From contig NZ_VIGX01000018.1 in NCBI RefSeq assembly GCF_007858475.1, forward strand, positions 1 to 64,000: a stretch of 64,000 nt of DNA, read 5' to 3'. Positions 28,502 to 37,330 of the stretch are shown here, piece by piece. Each line of letters begins with the position of its first letter. Position 1 is the first letter of the stretch. The position numbers and the translations under genes were made by a program. Source of the stretch: Tsukamurella conjunctivitidis. Its GTDB lineage: Bacteria > Actinomycetota > Actinomycetes > Mycobacteriales > Mycobacteriaceae. The notes under the pieces were generated by a model that saw nothing but the letters and a program-made list of their open reading frames with translations, had not been told where the DNA came from and did no database searches.

Positions 28502-29677
28502 ATGCACCACGGGACACAGCAGGATCCGAACCCGGTGCGGGTTGCGGTCATCGGCATGGGCTGGATGGGGCGGGTGCACGCGCAGGCGTACGCCCGGGTG
28601 CCGCATCACTATCCGGACGGGCCTGCGCTGCCGGTCCTGGTCGCGGTGGCCGACGACGTCGCAGGGCGCGCGCAGGCCTTCGCCGCCCGCTTCGGGGCGG
28701 AGGCCGCGTACACCGATTGGCGTGCGGTCCTCGACGATCCGTCGATCGACGCCGTCTCGGTGACCGTGCCGAACTTCCTGCACCGGGATATCGGCGTCGC
28801 CGTGCTCGACGCGGGGAAGCATCTCTGGATCGAGAAGCCCGTCGGACTGACCGAGGCCGACGCTGCCGCCGTAGCCGCGGCCGCGGCGCGGAACGGCCGC
28901 CGCACCGCCGTCGGTTTCAACTACCGCAACGCCCCCGCCGTCCAGGCCGCCCGGGCGATGATCGCCGAGGGCCGGCTCGGTGCCGTCACGCACGCGCGTT
29001 TCCGCTTGTTCAGCGACTACGCGGCGCACCCCGACGGCGCGCTCACCTGGCGTTACCAGCGCGATCGGGGCGGCAACGGCGTGCTCGGGGACCTCGGTTC
29101 GCATGGCGTGGACCTGGTCACCCATCTCCTCGGGGACATCGACGCACTGGTCGCCGATACGGCGATCTTCATTCCCGAGCGGGCGGAGCCCACCGGAGCC
29201 ACCTCAGGGCATCAGCTCGCGACCTCCGGCGTGCGCGGCCCCGTCGAGAACGAGGATTACCTGTCGGCGCAGCTCCGGCTGGCCTCCGGGGCGCGCTGCG
29301 TGCTGGAGGCGAGCCGGATCGCGGTGGGGGAGCAGAACTCCTACGGCTTCGAGATCCACGGCACGTCGGGCATGGTGCGGTGGGACTACCGGCGGATGGG
29401 CGAGCTCGAGGCGTCGGTCGGTGCGGACTTCCAGGACCAGCCGGTGTCGATGGTGCACGTCGGGCCCGGCAGCGGCGACTACGCCGCGTTCCAGCCGGGC
29501 GCGGCGAACCCCATGGGCTACGACGACCTCAAGGTCATCGAGGCCCAGCACTTCCTGCGCTCCATCGTCACCGGCGTCCCCGAGGGTGCCACCGTCGACG
29601 ATGCGGTGCGCAGCGCCCGCGCGCTCGACGCCATGACCCGCTCGGTCGACGAGGGGCGCTGGGTGACGCTCGCGTAG
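28502..29677 (+). CDS. Gfo/Idh/MocA family oxidoreductase
   Basis: 391 residues. NAD(P)-dependent dehydrogenase of sugars or cyclitols. Rossmann motif VIGMGWMGRVHAQAY near residue 15; WIEKPVGL holds the catalytic Lys near 110; the active-site segment NGVLGDLGSHGVDLVTHLLG supplies Asp and His. The strong site AAGGAGG precedes ATG 28502. It is divergent from iolT and convergent with the TIM-barrel gene at 29730. Family members with this long C-terminal domain include inositol and 3-keto-glycoside forming dehydrogenases. The actual substrate cannot be read from the sequence. Confidence 0.88.
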   Translation: MHHGTQQDPNPVRVAVIGMGWMGRVHAQAYARVPHHYPDGPALPVLVAVADDVAGRAQAFAARFGAEAAYTDWRAVLDDPSIDAVSVTVPNFLHRDIGVAVLDAGKHLWIEKPVGLTEADAAAVAAAAARNGRRTAVGFNYRNAPAVQAARAMIAEGRLGAVTHARFRLFSDYAAHPDGALTWRYQRDRGGNGVLGDLGSHGVDLVTHLLGDIDALVADTAIFIPERAEPTGATSGHQLATSGVRGPVENEDYLSAQLRLASGARCVLEASRIAVGEQNSYGFEIHGTSGMVRWDYRRMGELEASVGADFQDQPVSMVHVGPGSGDYAAFQPGAANPMGYDDLKVIEAQHFLRSIVTGVPEGATVDDAVRSARALDAMTRSVDEGRWVTLA

Positions 29678-29689
29678 TCCGCGCGGAAC

Positions 29690-29721
29690 GGGTGCCGACG
29701 GTCCGCGGACCGTCGGCACCC
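29690..29721. terminator. Perfect hairpin between convergent genes
   Basis: Arms of 15 bp (GGGTGCCGACGGTCC at 29690-29704 and its complement at 29707-29721) are separated by two bases. This would terminate transcription from both the dehydrogenase and the isomerase genes. Confidence 0.8.
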
Positions 29722-29729
29722 GTCGTCCG

Positions 29730-30758
29730 TCACCCGCGCGCCGGTTCCGTCCGCAGGGATGCCGTGAGCGCGGCGTCCGCCGCGAGCAGGACCTCGGCCG
29801 CGACGGCGACGCCCTCCTCGCGGCCCAGCTCGGTGTCCTCGTGCTCGATGTTCACGAGCATGTCCGGATCGACCTCGTACAGGGCGCGGAGGAACTCGGT
29901 CCAGTACGCCACGTCGTGCCCCTTGCCGAGCGCGACGAAGTCCCACGCCGACTCCCGCGGCCACTCGTTCGCCCATTCGTCGCCACCGAGGTTGGTCCGC
30001 GGCTCGTCGGCACCGAGCCGGCGGAAGGAGTTGTCCAACACCCCGTTCAGTGCCGCGTGCTCCGGGTTGATCCGGACGTCCTTGGCGGCGGCGTGCACCA
30101 CCAGATCGCCGAGGTGCCGGACGACGGCGACCGGGTCCATCTGCTGCCAGAACAGATGCGAGGCGTCGAGCTCCACGCCGAGGTGAGTGGACCCGGTCCG
30201 CTCGACCAGCTCGTGCACCGACGCGCTGTTGAACACGAGGTTCTGCGGGTGCAGCTCGAGGGCCACCTTCACTCCGTGGTCCGCGGCCAGACGGTCGGTC
30301 TCGCGCCAGAAGTCGGCGGCGATCTCCCATTGGCGATCCAGCACGTCCAGGGCCGCGGAGTTCCATGCGTTGACCACCCAGTTCGGGTGCGCCGCAGCGG
30401 GGTCGCCGCCCGGCAGTCCGGACATGGTGACCACGCGATCCTGGCCCAGGCGGGCCGCCAGCCGGATCGAGCGGCGGACGTCGTCGGCGTGGCGGGCGCC
30501 GATCGCGCGGTTCGGGTGCAGCGGGTTGCCGTTGCAGTTGAGCCCGGCGATGGCGACGCCGGTGCCCTCGAAGGTCCCGAGGAAGTCGTCGCGGGCGGTG
30601 TCGCTCGCGAGGATGTCCGCGATGTTCGGCACGTGCACGGGCGGCAGGAAGCCGCCGGTGTTGAGCTCGATGCCGGTGAGGCCGACGTCGGCGATCGCGC
30701 GGAGCGCGTCGGGGAGCGGGCGGTCGTGGTAGATGGCGTTGTACAGGCCCAGTTTCAT
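29730..30758 (-). CDS. Sugar phosphate isomerase/epimerase-type TIM-barrel enzyme
   Basis: 342 residues of the xylose isomerase-like TIM-barrel (AP endonuclease 2) superfamily. Likely metal ligands are Glu in ALELHPQNLVFN, Asp and His in ELDASHLFW, His in VVHAAAKDVR and Glu in NIEHEDTELG, the usual four-ligand pattern. VTMSGLPGG is shared with the paralogue at 38508. Family members epimerise keto-sugars, dehydrate keto-inositols (IolE) or cleave 3-keto-glycosides. It follows the dehydrogenase gene at 30779 by 20 bp on the same strand, suggesting that it acts on the keto product of that enzyme. Start ATG 30758 with GGAGAA upstream. Confidence 0.85.
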   Translation of the reverse strand: MKLGLYNAIYHDRPLPDALRAIADVGLTGIELNTGGFLPPVHVPNIADILASDTARDDFLGTFEGTGVAIAGLNCNGNPLHPNRAIGARHADDVRRSIRLAARLGQDRVVTMSGLPGGDPAAAHPNWVVNAWNSAALDVLDRQWEIAADFWRETDRLAADHGVKVALELHPQNLVFNSASVHELVERTGSTHLGVELDASHLFWQQMDPVAVVRHLGDLVVHAAAKDVRINPEHAALNGVLDNSFRRLGADEPRTNLGGDEWANEWPRESAWDFVALGKGHDVAYWTEFLRALYEVDPDMLVNIEHEDTELGREEGVAVAAEVLLAADAALTASLRTEPARG

Positions 30759-30778
30759 GGGATTCTCCGTCGGGGATG

Positions 30779-31993
30779 TCAGGGCTGGGGGAGGAGGGCG
30801 GGCACGTCCACGGGTGCTCCGCCGGCGACAGCGGAGCGGGCGACGGCGTCGATGAGTTCCATGTTGTGCAATCCGTCGGCGAAGTCGGCGTTGCGCGGCA
30901 ACGATTCGTCGGCAGGTAGGCCCGCGATCTCCTCGAGGAGGGCGCGCGCCTGGAAGACGAAGCCGTCGTTCTGGCCGATTCCGACACCGGGTGCGTCCAT
31001 GGCGAGGCCGCCGCGCCAGTACGGGTGATCGGGGCCGAGGGTCACCGTCCGCGGCCCGCCGAGCGCGTGGTCGCCGTCGGTGAAGACGACCTGGACCTGC
31101 CCGGGGTTGCGGAAGTCGAACGCGGCCGAACCGCGCTCGCAGAAGATCTCGAACTTCAGGGTGTTGGGGTGCCCCGCCGCGACGCGGGAGACTTGCAGGG
31201 CACCCGTCCCGCCGCCGGCGAAGTCCACGAAGAAGCCGGCCACGTCGTCGTTCTCGACGGCTCCCCGCTCGTCGCTCACCGCGCCGTGCTCGTGGCCGAC
31301 CACGCGGCCGAGCGGCACCGGCCGCGTGGGGAACGTCGTGTGCAGCGTCGCGCCGCGGACCGTGGCGACTGGGCCGCCGAAGAGCTCGGCGATGTAGGTG
31401 AGGTGACTGCCGACGTCGGCGAGGGCGCCCGAGCCGGCGGGGCCCTTGAACCGCCAGCTGATGGGGCCGTCGGGGTCGCAGGCGTAGTCGGTCCAGTACG
31501 CACCGTCGAAATTGATGAGCCGACCGAGCCGCCCGCTGCGCACCAGGTCACCGAGCAGTGTGATGCCCGGCGATCGGAGGTAGGTCAGGCCGATCCGCCC
31601 GAGAACACCACGCTCCGCCGCCGCGTCTGCGGCGGCCACCATCGCGCGGGCGTCGTCGAGCGAGTCCGACAAGGGCTTTTCGCACAGCACGTGCTTGCCC
31701 GCGGCCAGCAGGGACTCGACGATCTCGCGGTGCAGCGAATTGGCGACGACGACGCTCACCACGTCGATGTCGTCCGCCGCTGCGATCGCCTGCCAGGACG
31801 TGTCGTGGCGTTCGAAGCCGAAGCGCCGGGCGGTGTCCTGCGCCAGCGGCTCGTACGCGTCCGCGATCGAAACCAGCCGCACGTCGGGCAGCCCGGGGCC
31901 GTAGACGGCGGTGGCGGATCGATAGCCGGCTGCGTGTGCCTTGCCCGCCATGCCGGCGCCGATCACCGCGACGCCGATGCTGTTGCTGCTCAT
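30779..31993 (-). CDS. Gfo/Idh/MocA family oxidoreductase
   Basis: 404 residues. Rossmann motif VIGAGMAGKAHAAGY at the N-terminus, catalytic Lys in LCEKPLSDS near residue 105, and SGALADVGSHLTYIAELFGG with Asp and His. AAGGAGGGAC lies just before ATG 31993. It is the first gene of a two-gene operon with the TIM-barrel enzyme. A LacI-type operator and a GntR-type site lie in the divergent region that it shares with the LacI gene at 32103, so its transcription should respond to the same inducer. Substrate unknown; a cyclitol or glycoside is plausible. Confidence 0.88.
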   Translation of the reverse strand: MSSNSIGVAVIGAGMAGKAHAAGYRSATAVYGPGLPDVRLVSIADAYEPLAQDTARRFGFERHDTSWQAIAAADDIDVVSVVVANSLHREIVESLLAAGKHVLCEKPLSDSLDDARAMVAAADAAAERGVLGRIGLTYLRSPGITLLGDLVRSGRLGRLINFDGAYWTDYACDPDGPISWRFKGPAGSGALADVGSHLTYIAELFGGPVATVRGATLHTTFPTRPVPLGRVVGHEHGAVSDERGAVENDDVAGFFVDFAGGGTGALQVSRVAAGHPNTLKFEIFCERGSAAFDFRNPGQVQVVFTDGDHALGGPRTVTLGPDHPYWRGGLAMDAPGVGIGQNDGFVFQARALLEEIAGLPADESLPRNADFADGLHNMELIDAVARSAVAGGAPVDVPALLPQP

Positions 31994-32045
31994 GTCCCTC
32001 CTTCAGGGGTTGCCGTGCGCTCCGTCGCGGCCTAGCGTCGATGGA

Positions 32046-32091
32046 GTTGGAGCGCTCCAACAATCATGAATAATGTTCGTATGTCCTGTCA
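32046..32091. promoter_or_regulatory. Divergent control region: LacI operator, promoter and two further sites
   Basis: GTTGGAGCGCTCCAAC (32046-32061) is a perfect 16-bp palindrome with the central CG step typical of LacI-family operators. It overlaps TTGGAG (32047-32052), a -35 for the rightward promoter, whose -10 TAATGT is at 32071-32076 (18-bp spacing). ATGTTCGTATGT (32073-32084) resembles the GntR-type sites. TGTCCTGTCA (32082-32091) sits at the predicted start point and recurs in inverse orientation at the iolC promoter (47036-47045). On the minus strand its complement contains TTGACA, a possible -35 for the dehydrogenase gene. Confidence 0.65.
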
Positions 32092-32102
32092 AGAGGAGTG
32101 TG

Positions 32103-33125
32103 ATGGCGGGTAAACGGCCGACGATCTACGACGTCGCGACGCGAGCGGGGGTATCGAAGTCCCTGGTCTCGCTCGTCCTGCAGGGGTCTCCTCGAGTCGG
32201 GGAGGGCTCGCGCCGCGCCGTCGAGGAGGCGATCGCTGACCTCGGGTATCGCCCCAGCAGGGCGGCGGCGAGTCTCGCCGCGCGTCGCACGCGCACCGTC
32301 GGGGTGCTGATCGACGACTACACGAACCTGTGGTTCGTGGACCTCGTGCGCGGCCTGCACGCGGCGCTGGGGCCGGCCGGCTACCGGCTGGCCGTCGTTG
32401 ACGTCGCGACCGCGGACCAGGCCGAGGATCCGGTCGAATCCATGCTCGCGATGCGGGTCGACGGGCTCGTTCTCGGCATGGATCCCCCGCGTTCACTGCT
32501 CGCGCGCGACGGTGCGGTGCTCCCGCCGGTCGTGGTCGCCGGCACGCGGGCCATGCGCGACGCCCGGTTCGACGCCGTTGCCAACGATGACGACGCGGGG
32601 GCGCGCCTCGTGGCGCGGCACCTCTGCGAACTGGGGCATCGCGCGCTCGGGCAGGTGTCCGCGGCCGGCGGCGCGGGCGACGCGCGACGTGCGGCGTTCG
32701 CCGACGAGGCCTCGCGCCTGGGGGCGACGGTGGTCGAAGCGTCCTGGCGCGGGGAGGCGTCGGACGAGGCGGGCTTCCGTGCGGCAGCCGAGTTGTTCGC
32801 GGCGGGTCCGCGGATCACCGCGATCTTCGCGGCGAACGACGTGCTGGCCGTCGGCGTGCTCGGCGCGGCGCGGGAGCGCGGGCTCGCCGTCCCGCGGGAG
32901 TTGTCCGTCGTGGGCTACGACGACACGTCGCTGGCCTCGGCTCGTCTCGTCGACCTGACCACTGTCGACGACCGCAGCTTCGACGTGGGGAACCGGGCGG
33001 GTGCGCTCCTGCGCGACCGGATGGGGGCGGACGGCGGCGGCGCACCGTCGGTGGCGCGCGACAGTCGGAGAGATGTTCTCGCACCGCGACTGATCGTCCG
33101 GGGAACCACTGGAGCTCCCGGTTGA
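32103..33125 (+). CDS. LacI family transcriptional regulator
   Basis: 340 residues from ATG 32103, chosen for AGAGGAG upstream. The LacI helix-turn-helix is complete (PTIYDVATRAGVSKSLVSLVLQGSPRV, then the hinge LGYRPSRAAASLAARRT). The effector domain is of the periplasmic-binding-protein type (TVGVLIDDYTNLWFVDLVRGLHAAL; AIFAANDVLAVGVLGAARERGLAVP; SVVGYDDTSLASARLVDLTTV). It stands between the leftward dehydrogenase/isomerase pair and the rightward ABC operon, and the palindrome at 32046-32061 is its likely operator. Inducer unknown, probably a sugar or cyclitol. Confidence 0.92.
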   Translation: MAGKRPTIYDVATRAGVSKSLVSLVLQGSPRVGEGSRRAVEEAIADLGYRPSRAAASLAARRTRTVGVLIDDYTNLWFVDLVRGLHAALGPAGYRLAVVDVATADQAEDPVESMLAMRVDGLVLGMDPPRSLLARDGAVLPPVVVAGTRAMRDARFDAVANDDDAGARLVARHLCELGHRALGQVSAAGGAGDARRAAFADEASRLGATVVEASWRGEASDEAGFRAAAELFAAGPRITAIFAANDVLAVGVLGAARERGLAVPRELSVVGYDDTSLASARLVDLTTVDDRSFDVGNRAGALLRDRMGADGGGAPSVARDSRRDVLAPRLIVRGTTGAPG

Positions 33126-33142
33126 GCCGCAAGATCGCGTCA

Positions 33143-33154
33143 ATGTGCGTATGT
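33143..33154. promoter_or_regulatory. Candidate GntR-type site upstream of the ABC importer operon
   Basis: ATGTGCGTATGT repeats the form ATGTkCGTATGT found at 32073-32084. It lies 90 bp before the binding-protein start. An imperfect LacI-like CAAGCGCTG follows at 33171-33179. Confidence 0.4.
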
Positions 33155-33245
33155 CTGAACAAACACTAGGCAAGCGCTGTGATCTGTACTACATTCAGCT
33201 CAGCGAGTGGGTCGTCTCACTCGGTGAGGTCGAAGGGACACAGCA

Positions 33246-34268
33246 ATGAAGAAGACCACGCAGCGGCCGCGGAGGCTCCGTACTCTGCTCGCCGCGACCG
33301 CGGCCGGCACGGCCGCGCTGATCACGGTGGTGGGGTGCTCGAGCACGGGCGGCGCGCCGCGCGACAGCGGCGACGGCGGTGCCGGCGTCGGCTCGGCGGG
33401 CACGAAGCGCCTGACCATCGCCATGGTCACGCACCAGCAGCCCGGCGACACCTTCTGGGACCTCATCCGCAAGGGGGCGGAGATGGCGGCGAAGAAGGAC
33501 AACGTCACCCTCCGCTACTCCAACGACCCGCAGGCCCCGAACCAGGCGAACCTCGTGCAGGCGGCGATCGACAGCAAGGTCGACGGGATCGCGCTCACCC
33601 TCTCCACGCCGAACGCCTTCCAGGCCGTCGTGCAGAACGCGCAGAAGGCGGGGATTCCGGTCTCCGCGTTCAACGCCGGCTACAACGACTACGCCCGCAT
33701 GGGGATCCAGCAGTACTTCGGCCAGGACGAGACCACCGCGGGCGTCGCCGTCGGCGAGCGCCTCGCGAAGGAGGGTGCCAAGAAGGCTATCTGCATCATC
33801 CAGCAGCAAGGCCAGGTCCAGCTCGAATCGCGCTGTGCGGGCGTGCGGACCGGCCTCGCGGGCGGCACCGTCGAGAATCTCAACGTCAACGGCGAGGACA
33901 TGACCGATGTGCAGTCCAAGGTCAACGCCAAGCTGCAGCAGGACCCGAGCATCGACACCGTCGTGGCGCTGGGCGCGCCCTTCGCGCTGACGGCCACCAA
34001 GGCGGTCGAGAGTGCCGGTGCCAAGCCCCGGATCGTCACCTTCGACACCAACGCAGCCCTGGTCGGCGCGATCCAGAACGGCAAGGTCGCGTGGGCCGTC
34101 GACCAGCAGCCCTACCTCCAGGGCTACCTCGCCATCGATTCGCTCTGGCTGCAGATCATCAACGGCAACACCATCGGCGGCGGCCAGGCGGTGTTCACCG
34201 GCCCGGCGTTCATCGATAAGACGAATGTCGACAAGGTCGCCGAGCTCGCCAAGGGCGGTACCCGCTGA
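33246..34268 (+). CDS. ABC transporter substrate-binding lipoprotein (sugar/cyclitol)
   Basis: 340 residues. An Arg-rich start, a hydrophobic segment and lipobox VVGC with Cys31 make it a lipoprotein anchored outside the membrane. The mature part is a Peripla_BP_4 domain (RbsB/FrcB type): TIAMVTHQQPGDTFWDLIRKGAEMAAK, then LVQAAIDSKVDGIALTLSTP and VVALGAPFALTATKAVESAG. It delivers a monosaccharide or cyclitol to the permease. The stop overlaps the permease start by one base (TGATG). The site GAAGGGACAC upstream serves ATG 33246. Ligand unknown; the adjacent dehydrogenases suggest an inositol-like compound. Confidence 0.9.
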   Translation: MKKTTQRPRRLRTLLAATAAGTAALITVVGCSSTGGAPRDSGDGGAGVGSAGTKRLTIAMVTHQQPGDTFWDLIRKGAEMAAKKDNVTLRYSNDPQAPNQANLVQAAIDSKVDGIALTLSTPNAFQAVVQNAQKAGIPVSAFNAGYNDYARMGIQQYFGQDETTAGVAVGERLAKEGAKKAICIIQQQGQVQLESRCAGVRTGLAGGTVENLNVNGEDMTDVQSKVNAKLQQDPSIDTVVALGAPFALTATKAVESAGAKPRIVTFDTNAALVGAIQNGKVAWAVDQQPYLQGYLAIDSLWLQIINGNTIGGGQAVFTGPAFIDKTNVDKVAELAKGGTR

Positions 34269-35326
34269 TGACCACCGACGAGGCTCTTGATCTGAGCACG
34301 CACACGCCCGTCACCGACGAGCGCGTCAAGAAGCAGAAGCCGCTGCAGCGGTTGATCCTGCGCCCCGAGGTGGGTGCGCTGATCGGCGCGATCGCGATCC
34401 TGATCTTCTTCCTCATCGTCGCGCCGCCCTTCCGCAGCCCGGAGGCCTTCGCCACCGTCCTCTACGCCAGCTCCACGATCGGCATCATGGCCTGCGGGGT
34501 CGCCGTGCTGATGATCGGCGGCGAGTTCGATCTGTCGACCGGTGTGGCCGTGACCTTCTCGTCCCTCGCGGCGTCGATGCTCGCCTACAACCTGCACCTG
34601 AACACCTGGGTGGGATCACTCCTCGCCCTGGGGCTGTCGCTCGCGGTCGGTGCCTTCAACGGCTACATGGTGATGCGAACCAGGATCCCCAGCTTCCTCA
34701 TCACGCTGGCGACCTTCCTCATGCTCACCGGCATCAACCTCGCGGTGACCAAGATGGTCACCGGTCAGGTCGCCACCCCGACGATCGCGGACATGCAGGG
34801 CTTCCCGTCGGCGCAGGCCGTCTTCTCGTCGACGATCCATGTCTTCGGGGTCGGGCTCAAGGTCACGGTCCTCTGGTGGGTGCTGTTCACGGTCGTCGCC
34901 ACGTACGTCCTCATGCGCACGCGCGTCGGGAACTGGATCTTCGCCGTCGGCGGCAACCAGGATTCCGCACGCGCCGTGGGCGTCCCGGTCACCAAGGTCA
35001 AGATCGGTCTGTTCATGTTCGTGGCCTTCTGCGCCTGGTTCGTCGGGCAGCACCTGCTGTACGCCTACGACACCGTCCAGTCCGGCCAGGGCGTCGGCAA
35101 CGAATTCCTCTACATCATCGGTGCCGTCATCGGCGGCTGCCTGCTCACCGGCGGCTACGGCACCGCGGTGGGCGCGATGATCGGCGCGTTCATCTTCGGC
35201 ATGGTCAACCAGTGCATCGTCTACGCCGGCTGGAACCCCGACTGGTTCAAGTTCTTCCTCGGCATCATGCTGCTGTTCGCCGTGATCGCCAACAACGCAT
35301 TCCGCAACTTCGCCGCGAAGAGGTGA
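34268..35326 (+). CDS. ABC transporter permease (RbsC/FrcC type)
   Basis: 352 residues with about ten transmembrane helices of the branched BPD_transp_2 family. Family marks: GGEFDLSTGVAVTFSSLAASMLAYN after the third helix, MRTRVGNWIFAVGGNQDSARAVGVPVTKVKI (the loop that meets the ATPase) and GGCLLTGGYGTAVGAMIGAFIFGM near the end. It forms the membrane channel for the substrate delivered by the lipoprotein encoded just upstream (1-bp overlap). Gene order binding protein, permease, ATPase is that of frcBCA. Confidence 0.92.
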   Translation: MTTDEALDLSTHTPVTDERVKKQKPLQRLILRPEVGALIGAIAILIFFLIVAPPFRSPEAFATVLYASSTIGIMACGVAVLMIGGEFDLSTGVAVTFSSLAASMLAYNLHLNTWVGSLLALGLSLAVGAFNGYMVMRTRIPSFLITLATFLMLTGINLAVTKMVTGQVATPTIADMQGFPSAQAVFSSTIHVFGVGLKVTVLWWVLFTVVATYVLMRTRVGNWIFAVGGNQDSARAVGVPVTKVKIGLFMFVAFCAWFVGQHLLYAYDTVQSGQGVGNEFLYIIGAVIGGCLLTGGYGTAVGAMIGAFIFGMVNQCIVYAGWNPDWFKFFLGIMLLFAVIANNAFRNFAAKR

Positions 35327-35330
35327 CCCT

Positions 35331-36143
35331 ATGACCACGGACGACATTTCGGTCGAGAGCCCCGAGACCGGCGACGACAAGGTCGCGCTGATCGAGTTCA
35401 AGGACGTCGGCAAGCAGTACGGCAACATCATCGCGCTCAAGGGGATCAACCTCCGGGTCTTCCCCGGCGAGGTCACGTGCGTGCTCGGCGACAACGGTGC
35501 CGGCAAGTCGACGCTCATCAAGACGATGGCGGGCCTGCACAAGCCGAGCGAGGGTGAGGTCCTCGTCGACGGCGTGGCGACGATGCTCGACTCGCCGAAG
35601 GACGCGCTCGAGAAGGGGATCGCCACCGTCTACCAGGACCTCGCTGTCGTGGGCCTGATGCCGGTGTGGCGCAACTTCTTCCTGGGGCAGGAACTGCGCT
35701 CCGGTTTCCTCAAGAGCCTGGACGTGCAGACCATGCGCGCCACCACGAAGGAGGAGCTGTTCAAGATGGGCATCGACCTGCCCGACGTGGACGCTCCGAT
35801 CAGCTCGCTGTCGGGCGGCCAGCGGCAGTGCGTCGCCATCGCGCGGGCGATCTACTTCGGCGCACGCGTGCTGATCCTCGACGAGCCGACCGCGGCCCTC
35901 GGGGTCAAGCAGTCGGGCATGGTGCTGCGATACATCACTGCGGCCCGGGACCAGGGCTTCGGCGTCGTCTTCATCACCCACAACCCGCACCACGCCTACA
36001 TGGTGGGCGACCATTTCGTCCTGCTCAACCGCGGACGCCAGAAGCTCGACTGCACCTACGACGAGATCAGTCTCGACGAGCTGACCTCGCAGATGGCGGG
36101 CGGCGACGAGCTCGAGACGCTCAGCCACGAACTGCGCAGGTGA
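35331..36143 (+). CDS. ABC transporter ATP-binding protein, single domain (FrcA type)
   Basis: 270 residues carrying one nucleotide-binding domain: Walker A GDNGAGKST near residue 53-61, Q-loop VYQDLAV, signature LSGGQRQCVAIARAI, Walker B VLILDEPTAAL and H-loop FITHNPHH. Most sugar importers with RbsC-type permeases use a fused double ATPase of about 500 residues (RbsA, XylG). The single domain, as in FrcA of rhizobia, must act as a homodimer. It is 4 bp after the permease gene and 4 bp before a dehydrogenase gene, so transport and the first oxidation are in one transcript. Confidence 0.92.
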   Translation: MTTDDISVESPETGDDKVALIEFKDVGKQYGNIIALKGINLRVFPGEVTCVLGDNGAGKSTLIKTMAGLHKPSEGEVLVDGVATMLDSPKDALEKGIATVYQDLAVVGLMPVWRNFFLGQELRSGFLKSLDVQTMRATTKEELFKMGIDLPDVDAPISSLSGGQRQCVAIARAIYFGARVLILDEPTAALGVKQSGMVLRYITAARDQGFGVVFITHNPHHAYMVGDHFVLLNRGRQKLDCTYDEISLDELTSQMAGGDELETLSHELRR

Positions 36144-36147
36144 GCGA

Positions 36148-37305
36148 GTGACGGCGACGCTCCTCGAACGCTTCGGTCGCCGGCTGCGGGTCGCGATGGT
36201 CGGCGGTGGGATCGGCAGCTACATCGGCGAGACCCACGCCATCGCGCTCCGTACCGACGGGGTGTGGGACCTCGTGGCGGGAGCCTTCTCCCGCACGTCG
36301 GCGACGAACGCGGCCACCGGGCGGTCGTGGCTCGTGGCACCCGATCGCACCTACGCCGACCACCGCGCCCTCATCGCGGGGGAGTCGGCGCGGGCGGACC
36401 GGGTGGACGCGGTCATCGTCGCGACCCGGCCGTCGAGTCACGCCGAGATCGCGTGCGACCTCCTGGCCGCGGGTTTCCACGTGATCTGTGAGAAGCCGCT
36501 CACCGATACCGCCGCAGACGCCCGACGGGTCGCGGCGGCGGTGGCCGGCTCGGGACGCCGCCTCATGCTCACCCATTGCTACAGCGGCTATCCCATGGTC
36601 CGGCAGGCCAGGGAGATGGTCGCCCGGGGCGACCTCGGCCGGATCACCCTGGTCGAGAGCAGGTTCGCCGGTGGGATGTACGCGGCGAACACACCGCACG
36701 GCTCGTGGCGCGTGGACGGCACGGAGGGCGGGGTCACCGCGCTGATCGCCGACCTCGGGACGCACGCCGTGCATCTCGCGGAGTTCGTCGCCGGCCGCCG
36801 CATCACGACGGTTCACGCCGACCTCGCCCGCGTCGATCCGGCGCACGTGGCCTTCGACAACGCCTACCTGACGCTCGATTTCGAGGGCGGCGCCCGCGGG
36901 CGGTGCTGGGCGACCTCGCAGGCCGCGGGGGCGACCCACGGGCTCGCGATCACCGTCCACGGCGACCGCGGCAGCCTTTCCTGGAACCACGACACCCCGG
37001 AGACGCTGTGCTGGCGCGCGGACGGCGAACCGGACCGCCTCCTGACCAAGTCCGGCCCTGGGGCCACGCCCGCCGCGCTCGCCGCGGCCCGGTTCACGGC
37101 GGGGCACCCGGACGGATACGCACTCGCCTTCGCGAATCTCTACCGCGACTTCGCGTTCGCGTTGTTCGCCGACGCCCTGGGCGACGATCCCGGGCCCCAT
37201 CTCGCTGATCTTCCGGACGTCGCCGACGGGGTCCGGACCCTCGCCGTCGTCGAGGCCGCCGTCCGCTCCGACGAGACCGGGCGCCCCGCCGCCGTCGACG
37301 CCTGA
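36148..37305 (+). CDS. Gfo/Idh/MocA family oxidoreductase
   Basis: 385 residues from GTG 36148. The Rossmann loop is the unusual MVGGGIGSYIGETHAIAL, typical of a subgroup found beside sugar ABC operons. Catalytic Lys is in ICEKPLTDT near residue 118; LIADLGTHAVHLAEFVAG gives the active-site Asp/His. A substrate-domain segment SNAAxx is not recognisable, so specificity cannot be guessed. It is the fourth gene of the importer operon, 4 bp after the ATPase, which ties it to the imported compound. Start and stop are clean, and the length is normal for the family (330-400). Confidence 0.87.
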   Translation: MTATLLERFGRRLRVAMVGGGIGSYIGETHAIALRTDGVWDLVAGAFSRTSATNAATGRSWLVAPDRTYADHRALIAGESARADRVDAVIVATRPSSHAEIACDLLAAGFHVICEKPLTDTAADARRVAAAVAGSGRRLMLTHCYSGYPMVRQAREMVARGDLGRITLVESRFAGGMYAANTPHGSWRVDGTEGGVTALIADLGTHAVHLAEFVAGRRITTVHADLARVDPAHVAFDNAYLTLDFEGGARGRCWATSQAAGATHGLAITVHGDRGSLSWNHDTPETLCWRADGEPDRLLTKSGPGATPAALAAARFTAGHPDGYALAFANLYRDFAFALFADALGDDPGPHLADLPDVADGVRTLAVVEAAVRSDETGRPAAVDA

Positions 37306-37330
37306 CCACTCCGACCCGAATCGAGAGACT

